NCBI GenBank assembly: GCA_021802185.1
Contig: JAKAAV010000020.1
Span: 1-12,291 of the forward strand
Source of the DNA: Chloroflexota bacterium
GTDB lineage: Bacteria > Chloroflexota > Limnocylindria > Limnocylindrales > CSP1-4
Direction: 5' to 3'
Length of the DNA: 12,291 nt
In this document: positions 1-7,006 of the stretch, piece after piece
Layout of the letters: each line of letters opens with the position of its first letter
How positions within the stretch are numbered: the stretch's first letter is position 1
The notes under the pieces: generated by a model
What the model was told of the DNA's origin: nothing
The model's database searches: none
Seen by the model: only the letters and a program-made list of their open reading frames with translations
Program-made: the position numbers and the translations under genes

Positions 1-343
1 GGTCCATCGCGAGCTCGCCGAGGCGACGCGACGGCACCTCGCTCATCCCTGAGGCCCGCAGCTCCGCCTCGATCGACTCGGCCGCGACCTCCGCCGCGCG
101 GTCCGGGACGGGACGACGCGTCAGCGCCTTCTGCAGGCCGGCCGCGAGCTTCTCGCGGTCGAACTCCTCGCGGCTGCCGTCGCGCTTGACGACGACGAGC
201 CGTGGCGCCTCGACTCGCTCATGGGTCGTGAACCGGCTCCCGCAGCGCGCGCACTCACGGCGACGGCGGATCGTCGTCCCGTCGTCCAGGTCGCGCGAGT
301 CGATCACGCGCGTCTCTCGTTCGCCACAAGCCGGGCAGCGCAT
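1..343 (-). CDS. nrdR: NrdR, ribonucleotide reductase transcriptional repressor (5' part only)
   Basis: This is the N-terminal 114 residues of NrdR, the ATP/dATP-sensing repressor that binds NrdR boxes upstream of ribonucleotide reductase genes. The start is ATG at 343-341, giving MRCPACGERETRVIDSRDL. A GAGGA (348-352) sits 4 bases upstream. The N-terminal zinc ribbon is intact: C3-x2-C6 and C31-x2-C34, with the family block RRRREC-x2-C-x2-RFTTHE at residues 26-42. The ATP-cone begins near residue 49 (VVVKRDGSREEFDREKL) and continues to the window edge, so about the last quarter of a usual 150-residue protein is missing from view. The gene has the same orientation as the operon to its right but is separated from it by 180 bases, so it may be transcribed independently. 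I could not find a convincing NrdR box in its upstream region. Identification is very secure from the zinc ribbon alone. Confidence 0.95.
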   Translation of the reverse strand, partial: MRCPACGERETRVIDSRDLDDGTTIRRRRECARCGSRFTTHERVEAPRLVVVKRDGSREEFDREKLAAGLQKALTRRPVPDRAAEVAAESIEAELRASGMSEVPSRRLGELAMD

Positions 344-444
344 CGCGTCCTCGTGGTTGCCGCCACACGTACTCGCGTCCGGCGATCGAGCGTACCACCT
401 GCGACGGCGCAGAGGCGACGCGCCGAGGCGACGCGTGCCGGCTC

Positions 445-469
445 CTCGGTCGCCGCCGGCGCGACCGAG
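445..469 (-). terminator. GC-rich hairpin between the ETF operon and nrdR
   Basis: CTCGGTCGC (445-453) and GCGACCGAG (461-469) form a perfect 9-bp inverted repeat around a 7-base loop. It lies 54 bases past the stop codon of the 182-residue protein (524) and about 100 bases before the nrdR start. There is no T-tract, so it is not a textbook intrinsic terminator. In a genome this GC-rich, U-poor terminators or pause hairpins are plausible. It could equally be an attenuator in the nrdR leader, or chance. A tandem 11-bp direct repeat, GAGGCGACGCG (412-422 and 425-435), lies just downstream in the direction of transcription. Otherwise the 344-523 gap shows nothing recognisable. Confidence 0.3.
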
Positions 470-523
470 TCGAACCCCGAGGCGAGACCGCGGCCGATCC
501 CCCTCGCCCGGCCCAGCGGGTCG

Positions 524-1072
524 TCAGACGCGGAACGTGCGCCAGTTCCGCGCGACCGCCTCGGCGGGTGCCAGCATCTCGTGGACGTGGCGCGCGAGCG
601 CTTCGCGCGCGTGCAGGAGGTTCAGGTAGCCACGCTTGATCGAGATCTGCCATTCCGTCGACCGCGACCGTGCCCGAGGCCCGACGGCCACGTCGCAGCC
701 GTGCTGCACCATCGCCAGTGCCCGCTGCGCATGGCGGATCTCGGACAGCATGCCGCGCCGGCTCTCTGCGTATGCCGGCGGCGCCACCAGCTCTTCGACG
801 CGCGCGAGCTCGTCGTCGAGGCCCTGGATGACGGCGTCCAGCTCGTCGATGATCTCTCCGGGGTCGAGCTCGTGCCGTCGCACCGCGTCCACGCGCGCGA
901 GCGCCGGCCCGAGCAGCCCGTCGACCCGCGCGCCGATCGCGGCAGCGTCCTGCTGGAACTGCTCGACGCGCCGTGTGGCGCGGAGCGCTCCGGTGGCCCG
1001 CTGGAGGAACAGCCCGACGGCACCGGCGACGATGGCGAAGAGCGCGATCGGGAGGATGATCCCCGGCTCCAC
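524..1072 (-). CDS. Membrane-anchored coiled-coil protein of unknown function
   Basis: I do not recognise the family of this 182-residue protein. Residues 4-23 (GIILPIALFAIVAGAVGLFL) form one hydrophobic segment right at the N-terminus, best read as a membrane anchor with the rest in the cytoplasm. Residues 30-130 are heptad-like helices rich in Ala, Arg, Glu and Asp (for example EIIDELDAVIQGLDDELARV at 73-92), suggesting a coiled coil. A second helical part (140-182) carries a KRGYLNLLHAREALARHVHE stretch. The GTG start at 1072 is chosen because GAGAGG (1079-1084) lies 6 bases upstream and overlaps the etfA stop codon. An earlier in-frame GTG would overlap etfA. The 10-base gap to etfA makes it the likely last gene of the ETF operon. 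A structural or regulatory role near EtfD in the membrane is only a guess. Base composition matches the neighbours. Confidence 0.8.
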   Translation of the reverse strand: MEPGIILPIALFAIVAGAVGLFLQRATGALRATRRVEQFQQDAAAIGARVDGLLGPALARVDAVRRHELDPGEIIDELDAVIQGLDDELARVEELVAPPAYAESRRGMLSEIRHAQRALAMVQHGCDVAVGPRARSRSTEWQISIKRGYLNLLHAREALARHVHEMLAPAEAVARNWRTFRV

Positions 1073-1082
1073 GGCGTGCCTC

Positions 1083-2060
1083 TCAGCCGCCACGCCGTGC
1101 CCGCACCGCGGCGGAGACGCGCGGAAGAATCTCGAAGAGATCGCCGACGACCATGAGGTCGGCGAACTCGCCGATCGGCGCGTCCGGGTCCCGGTTGATC
1201 GCGACGATCGTGCCGGAGGTCTGCATCCCGACCTTGTGCTGGATGGCGCCGCTGATCCCGGCCGCCACGTAGAGGGACGGCTTGACGGTCTTGCCGGTCT
1301 GCCCGATCTGGTGTGCGTACCCGATCCAGCCTGCGTCGACGACCGCGCGGGTCGCCCCGACGACACCCCCCAGCGCCTCCGCCAGCTCCTCGACCACGGC
1401 GAACCCATCCGGCCCGCCGACGCCGCGTCCGCCGGCCACGATGATCGGCGCCTCCTCGATCGACACCACGGCCGAGGCCTCGGAGATCCGGTCGACGACA
1501 CGGACGGCAGGCAGCGGTTCCACCGCCGCGGCACCGACGCGTTCGATCGCGCCGGGCTGCGCCGCTTCCTCGGCTGCCACCGCGCTCGGGCGCACGATGA
1601 CGATCCCATGGTCGCCCGCCAGGTGGCTCTGCGTGACGAGCCGGCCTCCGAACACGCTCATCTCCGCCTGCGGGCCATCGCCCTGCCAGCGGACGCCCGC
1701 CGCGTTCACGAGCGCGCCCCAGTCCAGCATCGCCTGGAGCATGCCGGCCACGTCGCGGCCGTCGTTCGACGCCCCGACGAGCAGGAACGACGGCTGTCGG
1801 TCGCGTGCCAGCGCGGCGATCTGCTCTGCGATGGCGGCCGCAACGGGACGGTCGCCGGCGTCCACGTCCACGGCGAGCACGTCCGGGCCGTGAGCGGCGA
1901 GCGACTCGGCCGCGGCCGACGCGCCCGCGCCGACGAGAACGGAGCGCGCCGTGCGGCCGGACGCGGCGGCAAGCCCGGCGGCGAGCGTGGCGAGCTCGCG
2001 CGTCAGGCGGGTGGGCTGGCCGTCCGCGATCTCGCCGACCGCCCAGATCTCGCCCGCCAT
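1083..2060 (-). CDS. etfA: Electron transfer flavoprotein, alpha subunit
   Basis: EtfA binds the redox-active FAD that collects electrons from acyl-CoA dehydrogenases and passes them to the membrane ETF oxidoreductase. The protein has 325 residues, the normal length. The N-terminal half is the ETF nucleotide-binding-like fold; the C-terminal FAD domain contains PIIVAGGRGVGG (about 205-216) and then the diagnostic GQTGKTVKPSLYVAAGIS followed by GAIQH (about 253-275), which holds the flavin-binding Q-T-G-x-T and the Q-H pair. It ends with INRDPDAPIGEFADLMVVGD, also typical. ATG at 2060 is preferred: GGAGG (2069-2073) is 8 bases upstream, and ATG overlaps the etfB stop by one base (TGATG). The GTG just before it (2063) would add one residue and overlap by four. 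Immediate downstream position of etfB, and the ACD and EtfD genes ahead of it, support the role. Confidence 0.97.
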   Translation of the reverse strand: MAGEIWAVGEIADGQPTRLTRELATLAAGLAAASGRTARSVLVGAGASAAAESLAAHGPDVLAVDVDAGDRPVAAAIAEQIAALARDRQPSFLLVGASNDGRDVAGMLQAMLDWGALVNAAGVRWQGDGPQAEMSVFGGRLVTQSHLAGDHGIVIVRPSAVAAEEAAQPGAIERVGAAAVEPLPAVRVVDRISEASAVVSIEEAPIIVAGGRGVGGPDGFAVVEELAEALGGVVGATRAVVDAGWIGYAHQIGQTGKTVKPSLYVAAGISGAIQHKVGMQTSGTIVAINRDPDAPIGEFADLMVVGDLFEILPRVSAAVRARRGG

Positions 2061-2839
2061 CACACGAGCCTCCGGGAGGCGAGGAACTCGACGATGCGCT
2101 CGGCGGCGACCTCGGGCGCCTCGCGGACCACTGTCGCGCCGCCCCTCGGCGGCGGCGGGGTCGCGCTGTCGACCTCCGTCTGCGAGGCCGCGGAACCGAC
2201 GCTAGACGGCTCGACGCCGACGTCCGCCAGCGTCCAGCTCGCGATCTCCTTCTGGCGCGCCTGCATGATGCCGCGCAGCGACGGGTAGCGGGGCTCGCCG
2301 AGGAGCTGCGTGCCGGCGACGAACGCGGGCATCGGCGCCTCGATGACGTCGTACCCCGTCGCGCTGATGCGCCGGACGCGGACCGTTCCGGCACCGGGGT
2401 CGGGCTCGATGCGCGCGGCGTACGAGAGGTACGGCAGGCCCAGGCGGCTCGCGACGGCCGCACCGACGATCCCGCCCTGCCCGTCCGACGTGTCGGCTCC
2501 CGCGAACACGAGGTCGTACTCCAGCTTGCGGAGCGCGGCGGAAAGGACGAGACCCGTCGCGAGCGTGTCGCTGCCCGCGAGCGCGGGATCCTGCACGTGC
2601 ACGGCGCGTGCGGCCCCCATCGCGAGCGCCTTGCGGATCGCCTCCATCGCCGGCGTCGGGCACATCGTCAGCGTCACCAGCTCGCCACCGTGCTGCTCGA
2701 TGAGCTTCAGCCCGGCCTCGAGCACGTACTCGTCGTTGCCGTTCGCCTCGAGGCCGGCGGACCGGTCGACCCGCCACCCGTCGACGAGCTTCTCGTTCCC
2801 GACGACGGGGACGGCCTTGAGGAGCACGACGATCCGCAC
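2060..2839 (-). CDS. etfB: Electron transfer flavoprotein, beta subunit
   Basis: EtfB is the partner of EtfA and forms the soluble heterodimer that shuttles electrons from acyl-CoA dehydrogenase to EtfD. The 259-residue length is normal. The family signs are the N-terminal MRIVVLLKAVP strand, GNDEYVLEAGLKLIEQHG (34-51), the nucleotide-binding loop AGADTSDGQGGIVGAAVA (113-130) and the EtfB signature RYPSLRGIMQARQKEI (184-199). A Pro-rich and Ser-rich stretch at 210-235 is a loop that varies in the family. The start is GTG at 2839, the first start codon of the frame. Only a poor G-rich Shine-Dalgarno (GGGGGCG) precedes it. A 47-base gap separates it from the ACD stop, the longest break in the ETF half of the cluster. 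I cannot tell from the sequence alone whether the beta-subunit nucleotide is AMP (non-bifurcating) or FAD (bifurcating); the EtfD neighbour argues for the non-bifurcating type. Confidence 0.96.
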   Translation of the reverse strand: MRIVVLLKAVPVVGNEKLVDGWRVDRSAGLEANGNDEYVLEAGLKLIEQHGGELVTLTMCPTPAMEAIRKALAMGAARAVHVQDPALAGSDTLATGLVLSAALRKLEYDLVFAGADTSDGQGGIVGAAVASRLGLPYLSYAARIEPDPGAGTVRVRRISATGYDVIEAPMPAFVAGTQLLGEPRYPSLRGIMQARQKEIASWTLADVGVEPSSVGSAASQTEVDSATPPPPRGGATVVREAPEVAAERIVEFLASRRLV

Positions 2840-2886
2840 GCTATCGCCCCCGCTCGCGGTCGTGGTGGTTCATCGGCCTCGGTCCA

Positions 2887-4035
2887 TCACTGCGCAGAGA
2901 GGAGCGCACGCGCGATCACGAGACGCTGGATCTGCTGGGTGCCCTCGTACAGCTGGGTGATCTTGGCGTCCCGCATCATCCGCTCGACCGGGTACTCCGT
3001 GATGTATCCGTAGCCGCCGAGGACCTGGACGGCGTCGGTCGTCACGGCCATCGCCGTGTCGCCCGCGAAGAGTTTACACATGGCCGCCCACCGCGAACCG
3101 TCCCGATCCCCGCGCTCGATCCGGTCGCAGGCCTCATACAGGAGCTGTCGGGCGGCCTCGGTGCGCGTCGCCATGTCCGCCAGCATGGCCTGCACCATCT
3201 GCTGCTCGCCGATCGGCTTGCCGAACTGGACGCGCTCCTTCGCGTAGGCGACCGCCGCGTCGGTCGCCCCCTGCGCGATCCCGACCGCCTGCGCGGCCAC
3301 GCCGGGCCGGCTCCGGTCGAGCGTGCGCATCGCGATCCGGAACCCGTCGCCGACCGCCCCGACCCGGTTCGCGTCGGGGACCCGCACGCCGTCGAACACG
3401 AGCTCGGCCGTGGGCGAGCCGCGGATTCCCATCTTGTGCTCGAGCCGGGAGACCTCGAAGCCCGGCATCCCGCGCTCGACGTAGAAGCAGCTGAGGTCCC
3501 GATGCCTGCCCGCGTCCGGGTCCGTGACGGCGAACACGGCCACGAGGTCCGCGACGCTGCCGTGGCTGATGAACCGCTTCGTGCCGTCGATCCGCCAGCC
3601 GCCGTCATCGCGCACCGCGCGCGTCCGGATGCCCGCGGGATCGGACCCCGCGCCCGCCTCCGTCAGCGCGAACGCGTCGAGGAGCTCGCCCGAGGCGAGG
3701 CCCGGGATCCAGCGCCGCTTCTGCTCGTCGCTCCCGGCGAGCAGGAGCGGCAGCGAGCCGAGGGCCTGGACGGCGAGGATCAGCCCGCTCGTCGCGCAGA
3801 CGCGGCTGACTTCCTCGATCATCAGGCAGTTCGTCAGGAGCGGCTCGCCGAGTCCGCCGTACTCCGTCGGGTAGCCCAGGGCGAACACGTCGTGGCGCGC
3901 GAGCAGCTCGACGACGTCACGCGGGAACTCCCCGCGCTCGTCGATCTCCGCCGCCCTCGGCGCGATCCGATCGCGGGCCAGCTCCCGCACGGCGTCCCGG
4001 AGCTCGACCTGCTCCGGCGTCAGGCGCTCGCTCAT
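2887..4035 (-). CDS. Acyl-CoA dehydrogenase (short/branched-chain type)
   Basis: This FAD enzyme performs the alpha,beta-desaturation of an acyl-CoA and hands electrons to EtfAB. It has 382 residues, a full-length soluble ACD. The order is: N-terminal helical domain (MSERLTPEQVELRDAVREL), first ACD signature FALTEAGAGSD (122-132), beta-domain with RIDGTKRFISHGS (148-160), and C-terminal helical domain with QVLGGYGYITEYPVERMMRD (337-356). The catalytic base is the Glu of QLYEGTQQIQR (E364), the position used by short-, medium- and branched-chain enzymes rather than by isovaleryl/long-chain types. R270-like FAD contacts are present as ERVQFGKPIGEQQ (267-279). The exact substrate cannot be read. 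The start ATG (4035) overlaps the etfD stop by ATGA, and a near-perfect GGAGGTGA (4040-4047) sits 4 bases upstream. The gene is cotranscribed with its own electron acceptors. Confidence 0.96.
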   Translation of the reverse strand: MSERLTPEQVELRDAVRELARDRIAPRAAEIDERGEFPRDVVELLARHDVFALGYPTEYGGLGEPLLTNCLMIEEVSRVCATSGLILAVQALGSLPLLLAGSDEQKRRWIPGLASGELLDAFALTEAGAGSDPAGIRTRAVRDDGGWRIDGTKRFISHGSVADLVAVFAVTDPDAGRHRDLSCFYVERGMPGFEVSRLEHKMGIRGSPTAELVFDGVRVPDANRVGAVGDGFRIAMRTLDRSRPGVAAQAVGIAQGATDAAVAYAKERVQFGKPIGEQQMVQAMLADMATRTEAARQLLYEACDRIERGDRDGSRWAAMCKLFAGDTAMAVTTDAVQVLGGYGYITEYPVERMMRDAKITQLYEGTQQIQRLVIARALLSAQ

Positions 4036-6470
4036 CCACTCACCTCCGGGCTTGCCGTGGCCGCCTCGCGGTGCGGGCTCGCATCGCCCACCTTCGCCGG
4101 GGGGCGCGACGACGCGAGGCTCGATGCGAGCAGCTCGGCGATGTCGATCGTCTGGACCTGCGGGGGCGCCGCGCCGGCGGCAACCGCGTCGGCGACCCCG
4201 TCGCGCATCATCACCAGGCAGAACGGGCAGGCGGTCGCGACCGTCGATGCCCCGGTCTCGAGGGCCTGGCGGGTCCGCTCGGCGTTGATCCGGATGCCGC
4301 GCCGCTCCTCCATCCACATGCGTCCGCCTCCGGCGCCGCAGCAGAAGCTCTGCCGCCCGTTGCGCTCCATCTCGCGCAGCTCGAGGTCGGGGACCGCCGC
4401 CAGGACGGCCCGGGGCTGCTCGATGACGCCGTTGTAGCGGGTCAGGTAGCAGGAGTCGTGGTAGGTCACGCTGCGCGGCGAGGCGGCGGCAGATGCGCCG
4501 GACGCACGATCCCCGGCTCCCGCCGCGTGCGTCGCGACGGCGACCGCGGGACCGCCGCCCTCGGCGCCCGCTGATCCACCTTCGACGCCGGCTCTCGCCT
4601 CCGCCCCGGCCGGCTCTGCGCGGGCCGCCGATGCGGGGCGCAGCCGTCCCTCGGCCACGAGCCCCGCGAGGTACGCGGAGTGATGCACCACCTCGAACCG
4701 GCCGCCGAACTGCGGGTATTCGTTCGCGATGGTGTTGAAGCAGTGCGGGCAGGCGGTGACGATCTTCGGTGGCGAGTAGCGGTTCAGGGTGTCGACGTTT
4801 GCCTGTGCCAGCATCTGGTAGACGTACTCGTTGCCCATCCGGCGTGCCGGGTCCCCCGAACAGCTCTCCTCCTGGCCGAGCACGGCGAACCGGACCCCGG
4901 ACTCGTGGAGGCACGTCACCAGGGCCCGGGCCACCCGCCGATTCCGGTCGTCGAACGCGGCCGCGCACCCCACCCAGTAGAGGACGTCGATCGGGCCGGC
5001 CGCGGAACTCCCATCCGCGCCGCCCTCCGCGCCGCGTGCCATCACGTCGGCCGCGACCGGCACGTCGAACGACAGCCCCTTCGCCCAGTCGAGCCGCGCG
5101 GTCCGCGGCTGGCCCCACGGGTTGCCGTGGCGCTCCATGTTCGTGAACGCCGTCGTGGCCTCCTGCGGGAAACGGCTCTCCTCGAGCACGAGGTTGCGGC
5201 GCAGCCCGACGATCTTGTCGACGTGCTCGATCGTCACCGGGCATGCCTCGACGCATGCGCCGCACGTGACGCAGTCCCACACGGCGTCGTACGGGATGGC
5301 CGTGTCGACGATGGGGCGCGCGACGGCGCTCGCCACGAGCCCGGTGCCGGTGGCCGCGGAGGCGGAACCGTCCCCGGAGGGCACACTCGTGGCCGGGGAT
5401 CCTCCGACGGCGACCGAGCCACCGTCGGCGGTGGGGCGGCCGGGCGCGTCCGACGGCCGGAGCCACGTGACGCGCGGCATCCCGGAGATGCGGGGCATCG
5501 CGGGCAGGATCGGCACGCCCTGCTCGGCGTCGACCGCCATCTGCCGGAGGCCCATGATGAACGTCTTGGGGTTCAGTGGCTTCCCCGTCGCCCATGCCGG
5601 GCACTGCGACTGGCACCGGCCGCACTCCGTGCACGTGAACCCGTCGAGCAGGTCCTTCCAGCCCAGGTCCGCGATCGTCCGCACCCCGAACGTCGCCGAC
5701 TCCGACTCGAGGTCCATGCGCGGCAGCTCGCCACGCGGCGTCAGCTTCCGGAACGCCGTGTTGAAGAAGGCCGTCGCGATGTGCAGGTGCTTGGAACCAG
5801 GCAGGTACACGAGGAACGCGCAGACCAGCAGGATGTTGGCCCACCACGTGACGCCGAAGATCGCCTGCTGGGCGGACGGCGAAAGCGGCGCGGCCACGAG
5901 CCGGCCGAGCGGCCACGACACGAGCGTCGCAGCCTCGTACGGGTCGCCGTACCGGGCAAGCCGGAACGCCTCCGCGACGAGCTCCGTCGCGACGATGCCG
6001 CCGATCAGCACGAGCACGAGCAGCGCGTCGCGGGACAGCGTGAGACGCGCGGGCCGGGTCACGACGCGGCGGAACGCCGCGTAGACGATCGCGACGAGCA
6101 CGGCGACCGCGAGCAGCTGCCCGGCCGCGACGACGATCCGCCAGATCCAGCCGTCGAGCGGCCAGGCGAGGACGGCTTCGACGAGGCCGGCCGTGACGCG
6201 GTTCGCGGTCCCGACGGTGAGCAGCACGAAGCCCCAGAAGATCGCCGCGTGCATGGTTCCGGCGCGCCGGTCGCGGAACATCCGCACCTGGGCGATCGCG
6301 TACACGAGGAGCGAGCGCAGGCGGTCTCCGGCGCGGTTCGCGACGTCGGATGGATGCGCGGCGCGGAACACCCGCAGGTGGCGCGCCATCTGGAGCACGA
6401 ACGAGATGACGGCGATCGCGAAGAGCAGCGGCGCGAGCGGGTACAGCGGGACTTCCGACGCGAGGCTCAC
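4032..6470 (-). CDS. etfD: EtfD/FadF-type membrane iron-sulfur ETF:quinone oxidoreductase
   Basis: This 812-residue protein has the architecture of mycobacterial EtfD and Bacillus FadF, which oxidise reduced ETF and pass electrons to menaquinone. Residues 10-220 are a NarI-like membrane domain with about six hydrophobic segments (10-30, 72-90, 108-133, 148-168, 183-195 weak, 206-223) and conserved-looking histidines (H31, H39, H74, H228, H230) that could ligate heme b. Next come two 4Fe-4S motifs, C280-x2-C283-x2-C286-x3-C290-P and C400-x2-C403-x2-C406-x3-C410-P. Two cysteine-rich CCG domains follow: C502...ESCSGDPARR(C537)...C574-x2-C577 and C674...C710-C711...C748-x2-C751. The first CCG has SC-SGD in place of CC-G, as usual in this subfamily. 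Ala/Gly-rich inserts (340-385 and 610-665) are unusual. GTG at 6470 overlaps the moaB stop (GTGA); GGAGAG (6479-6484) is 8 bases upstream. The acd-etfBA genes follow directly. Confidence 0.93.
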   Translation of the reverse strand: MSLASEVPLYPLAPLLFAIAVISFVLQMARHLRVFRAAHPSDVANRAGDRLRSLLVYAIAQVRMFRDRRAGTMHAAIFWGFVLLTVGTANRVTAGLVEAVLAWPLDGWIWRIVVAAGQLLAVAVLVAIVYAAFRRVVTRPARLTLSRDALLVLVLIGGIVATELVAEAFRLARYGDPYEAATLVSWPLGRLVAAPLSPSAQQAIFGVTWWANILLVCAFLVYLPGSKHLHIATAFFNTAFRKLTPRGELPRMDLESESATFGVRTIADLGWKDLLDGFTCTECGRCQSQCPAWATGKPLNPKTFIMGLRQMAVDAEQGVPILPAMPRISGMPRVTWLRPSDAPGRPTADGGSVAVGGSPATSVPSGDGSASAATGTGLVASAVARPIVDTAIPYDAVWDCVTCGACVEACPVTIEHVDKIVGLRRNLVLEESRFPQEATTAFTNMERHGNPWGQPRTARLDWAKGLSFDVPVAADVMARGAEGGADGSSAAGPIDVLYWVGCAAAFDDRNRRVARALVTCLHESGVRFAVLGQEESCSGDPARRMGNEYVYQMLAQANVDTLNRYSPPKIVTACPHCFNTIANEYPQFGGRFEVVHHSAYLAGLVAEGRLRPASAARAEPAGAEARAGVEGGSAGAEGGGPAVAVATHAAGAGDRASGASAAASPRSVTYHDSCYLTRYNGVIEQPRAVLAAVPDLELREMERNGRQSFCCGAGGGRMWMEERRGIRINAERTRQALETGASTVATACPFCLVMMRDGVADAVAAGAAPPQVQTIDIAELLASSLASSRPPAKVGDASPHREAATASPEVSG
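4040..4047 (-). promoter_or_regulatory. Strong Shine-Dalgarno for the acyl-CoA dehydrogenase
   Basis: GGAGGTGA is an almost full anti-16S match. It lies inside the last codons of etfD, with its GGAGG core 7 bases before the ATG at 4035. It fixes that start and suggests the dehydrogenase is translated more strongly than its overlap with etfD alone would allow. Confidence 0.75.
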
Positions 6471-7006
6471 CGCTGGCGCTCTCCGGTCGTCTCGCGGTCC
6501 GGACGTGCGGCGGGCATGCGGCGGTCCGCGCCTGCGGGCGCCTCGTGGTCGCCGCCCGCGAGCGTGTCGAGCGCGTGCGGCAGCAGCGGCGCGACCGCGT
6601 CGAGCGACTCGACGGCACCGCGCGGGCTGCCCGGCACGACCAGCACGAGGGTGCGGCCGGCCACGCCGGCGAGCGAGCGCGAGAGCGCGGCGAGTGGCGT
6701 GGAGCGCCGGCCTTCCGCGCGCATCAGCTCACCGAAGCCGGGGATCTCGTAGTCGAGGATCGTCTGCACCGCCTGCGGCGTCACGTCGCGCGGCCCGAGG
6801 CCCGTCCCGCCGGCCAGCACCACCAGTTCCCGATCTCCGAGCGCGGCGGTCACGACCTCCGCGATCCGCAGCGCGTCGTCCTCGATGACCTCCACGACCG
6901 CGTCGTGGCCCTGCGCCCGCAGCCGCTCGGCGACGGCGGGGCCCGTCGCATCCGCGCGTTCCCCCCGTGCGGACCGGTCGCTGACCGTCAGGACGAGCGC
7001 CCTCAT
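6467..7006 (-). CDS. moaB: MoaB/Mog-family molybdopterin adenylyltransferase
   Basis: Enzymes of this family activate molybdopterin by adenylation (MgATP), the step before MoeA inserts molybdate. The 179-residue protein opens with MRALVLTVSDRSARGERADA, the family's TVSD-R-x2-RGER-x-D start. It carries the binding loop LAGGTGLGPRDVTPQAV (64-80) with the GGTG and RDVT residues, then LVVPGSPRGAVESL (122-135). The remaining 25 residues are a polar Arg-rich tail beyond the fold (a MoaB core is about 155-165 residues). ATG at 7006 overlaps the moaC stop by ATGA. No good Shine-Dalgarno precedes it, so it depends on coupling to moaC translation. Its own stop overlaps the etfD start. MoaB and Mog cannot be told apart safely by eye; length and the actinobacterial-like setting favour MoaB. 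Confidence 0.92.
   Translation of the reverse strand: MRALVLTVSDRSARGERADATGPAVAERLRAQGHDAVVEVIEDDALRIAEVVTAALGDRELVVLAGGTGLGPRDVTPQAVQTILDYEIPGFGELMRAEGRRSTPLAALSRSLAGVAGRTLVLVVPGSPRGAVESLDAVAPLLPHALDTLAGGDHEAPAGADRRMPAARPDRETTGERQR

Noticed and set aside
622..2463. A 613-codon minus-strand frame across etfA and etfB
   Set aside because: It is the wrong frame of both genes and very rich in Arg and Ser; the true frames carry the ETF signatures.
4036..6618. The acyl-CoA dehydrogenase frame staying open through all of etfD, suggesting a 1243-residue fusion
   Set aside because: The upstream part is Arg/Pro/Ala-rich shadow of etfD, while the dehydrogenase has its own ATG and an excellent Shine-Dalgarno.
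4680..6752. A 690-codon open frame on the plus strand opposite etfD and moaB
   Set aside because: Its translation is Arg/Asp/Glu/Val-rich low-grade sequence with no motifs, whereas the opposite strand encodes a clear iron-sulfur protein. GC-rich coding DNA leaves antisense frames open.
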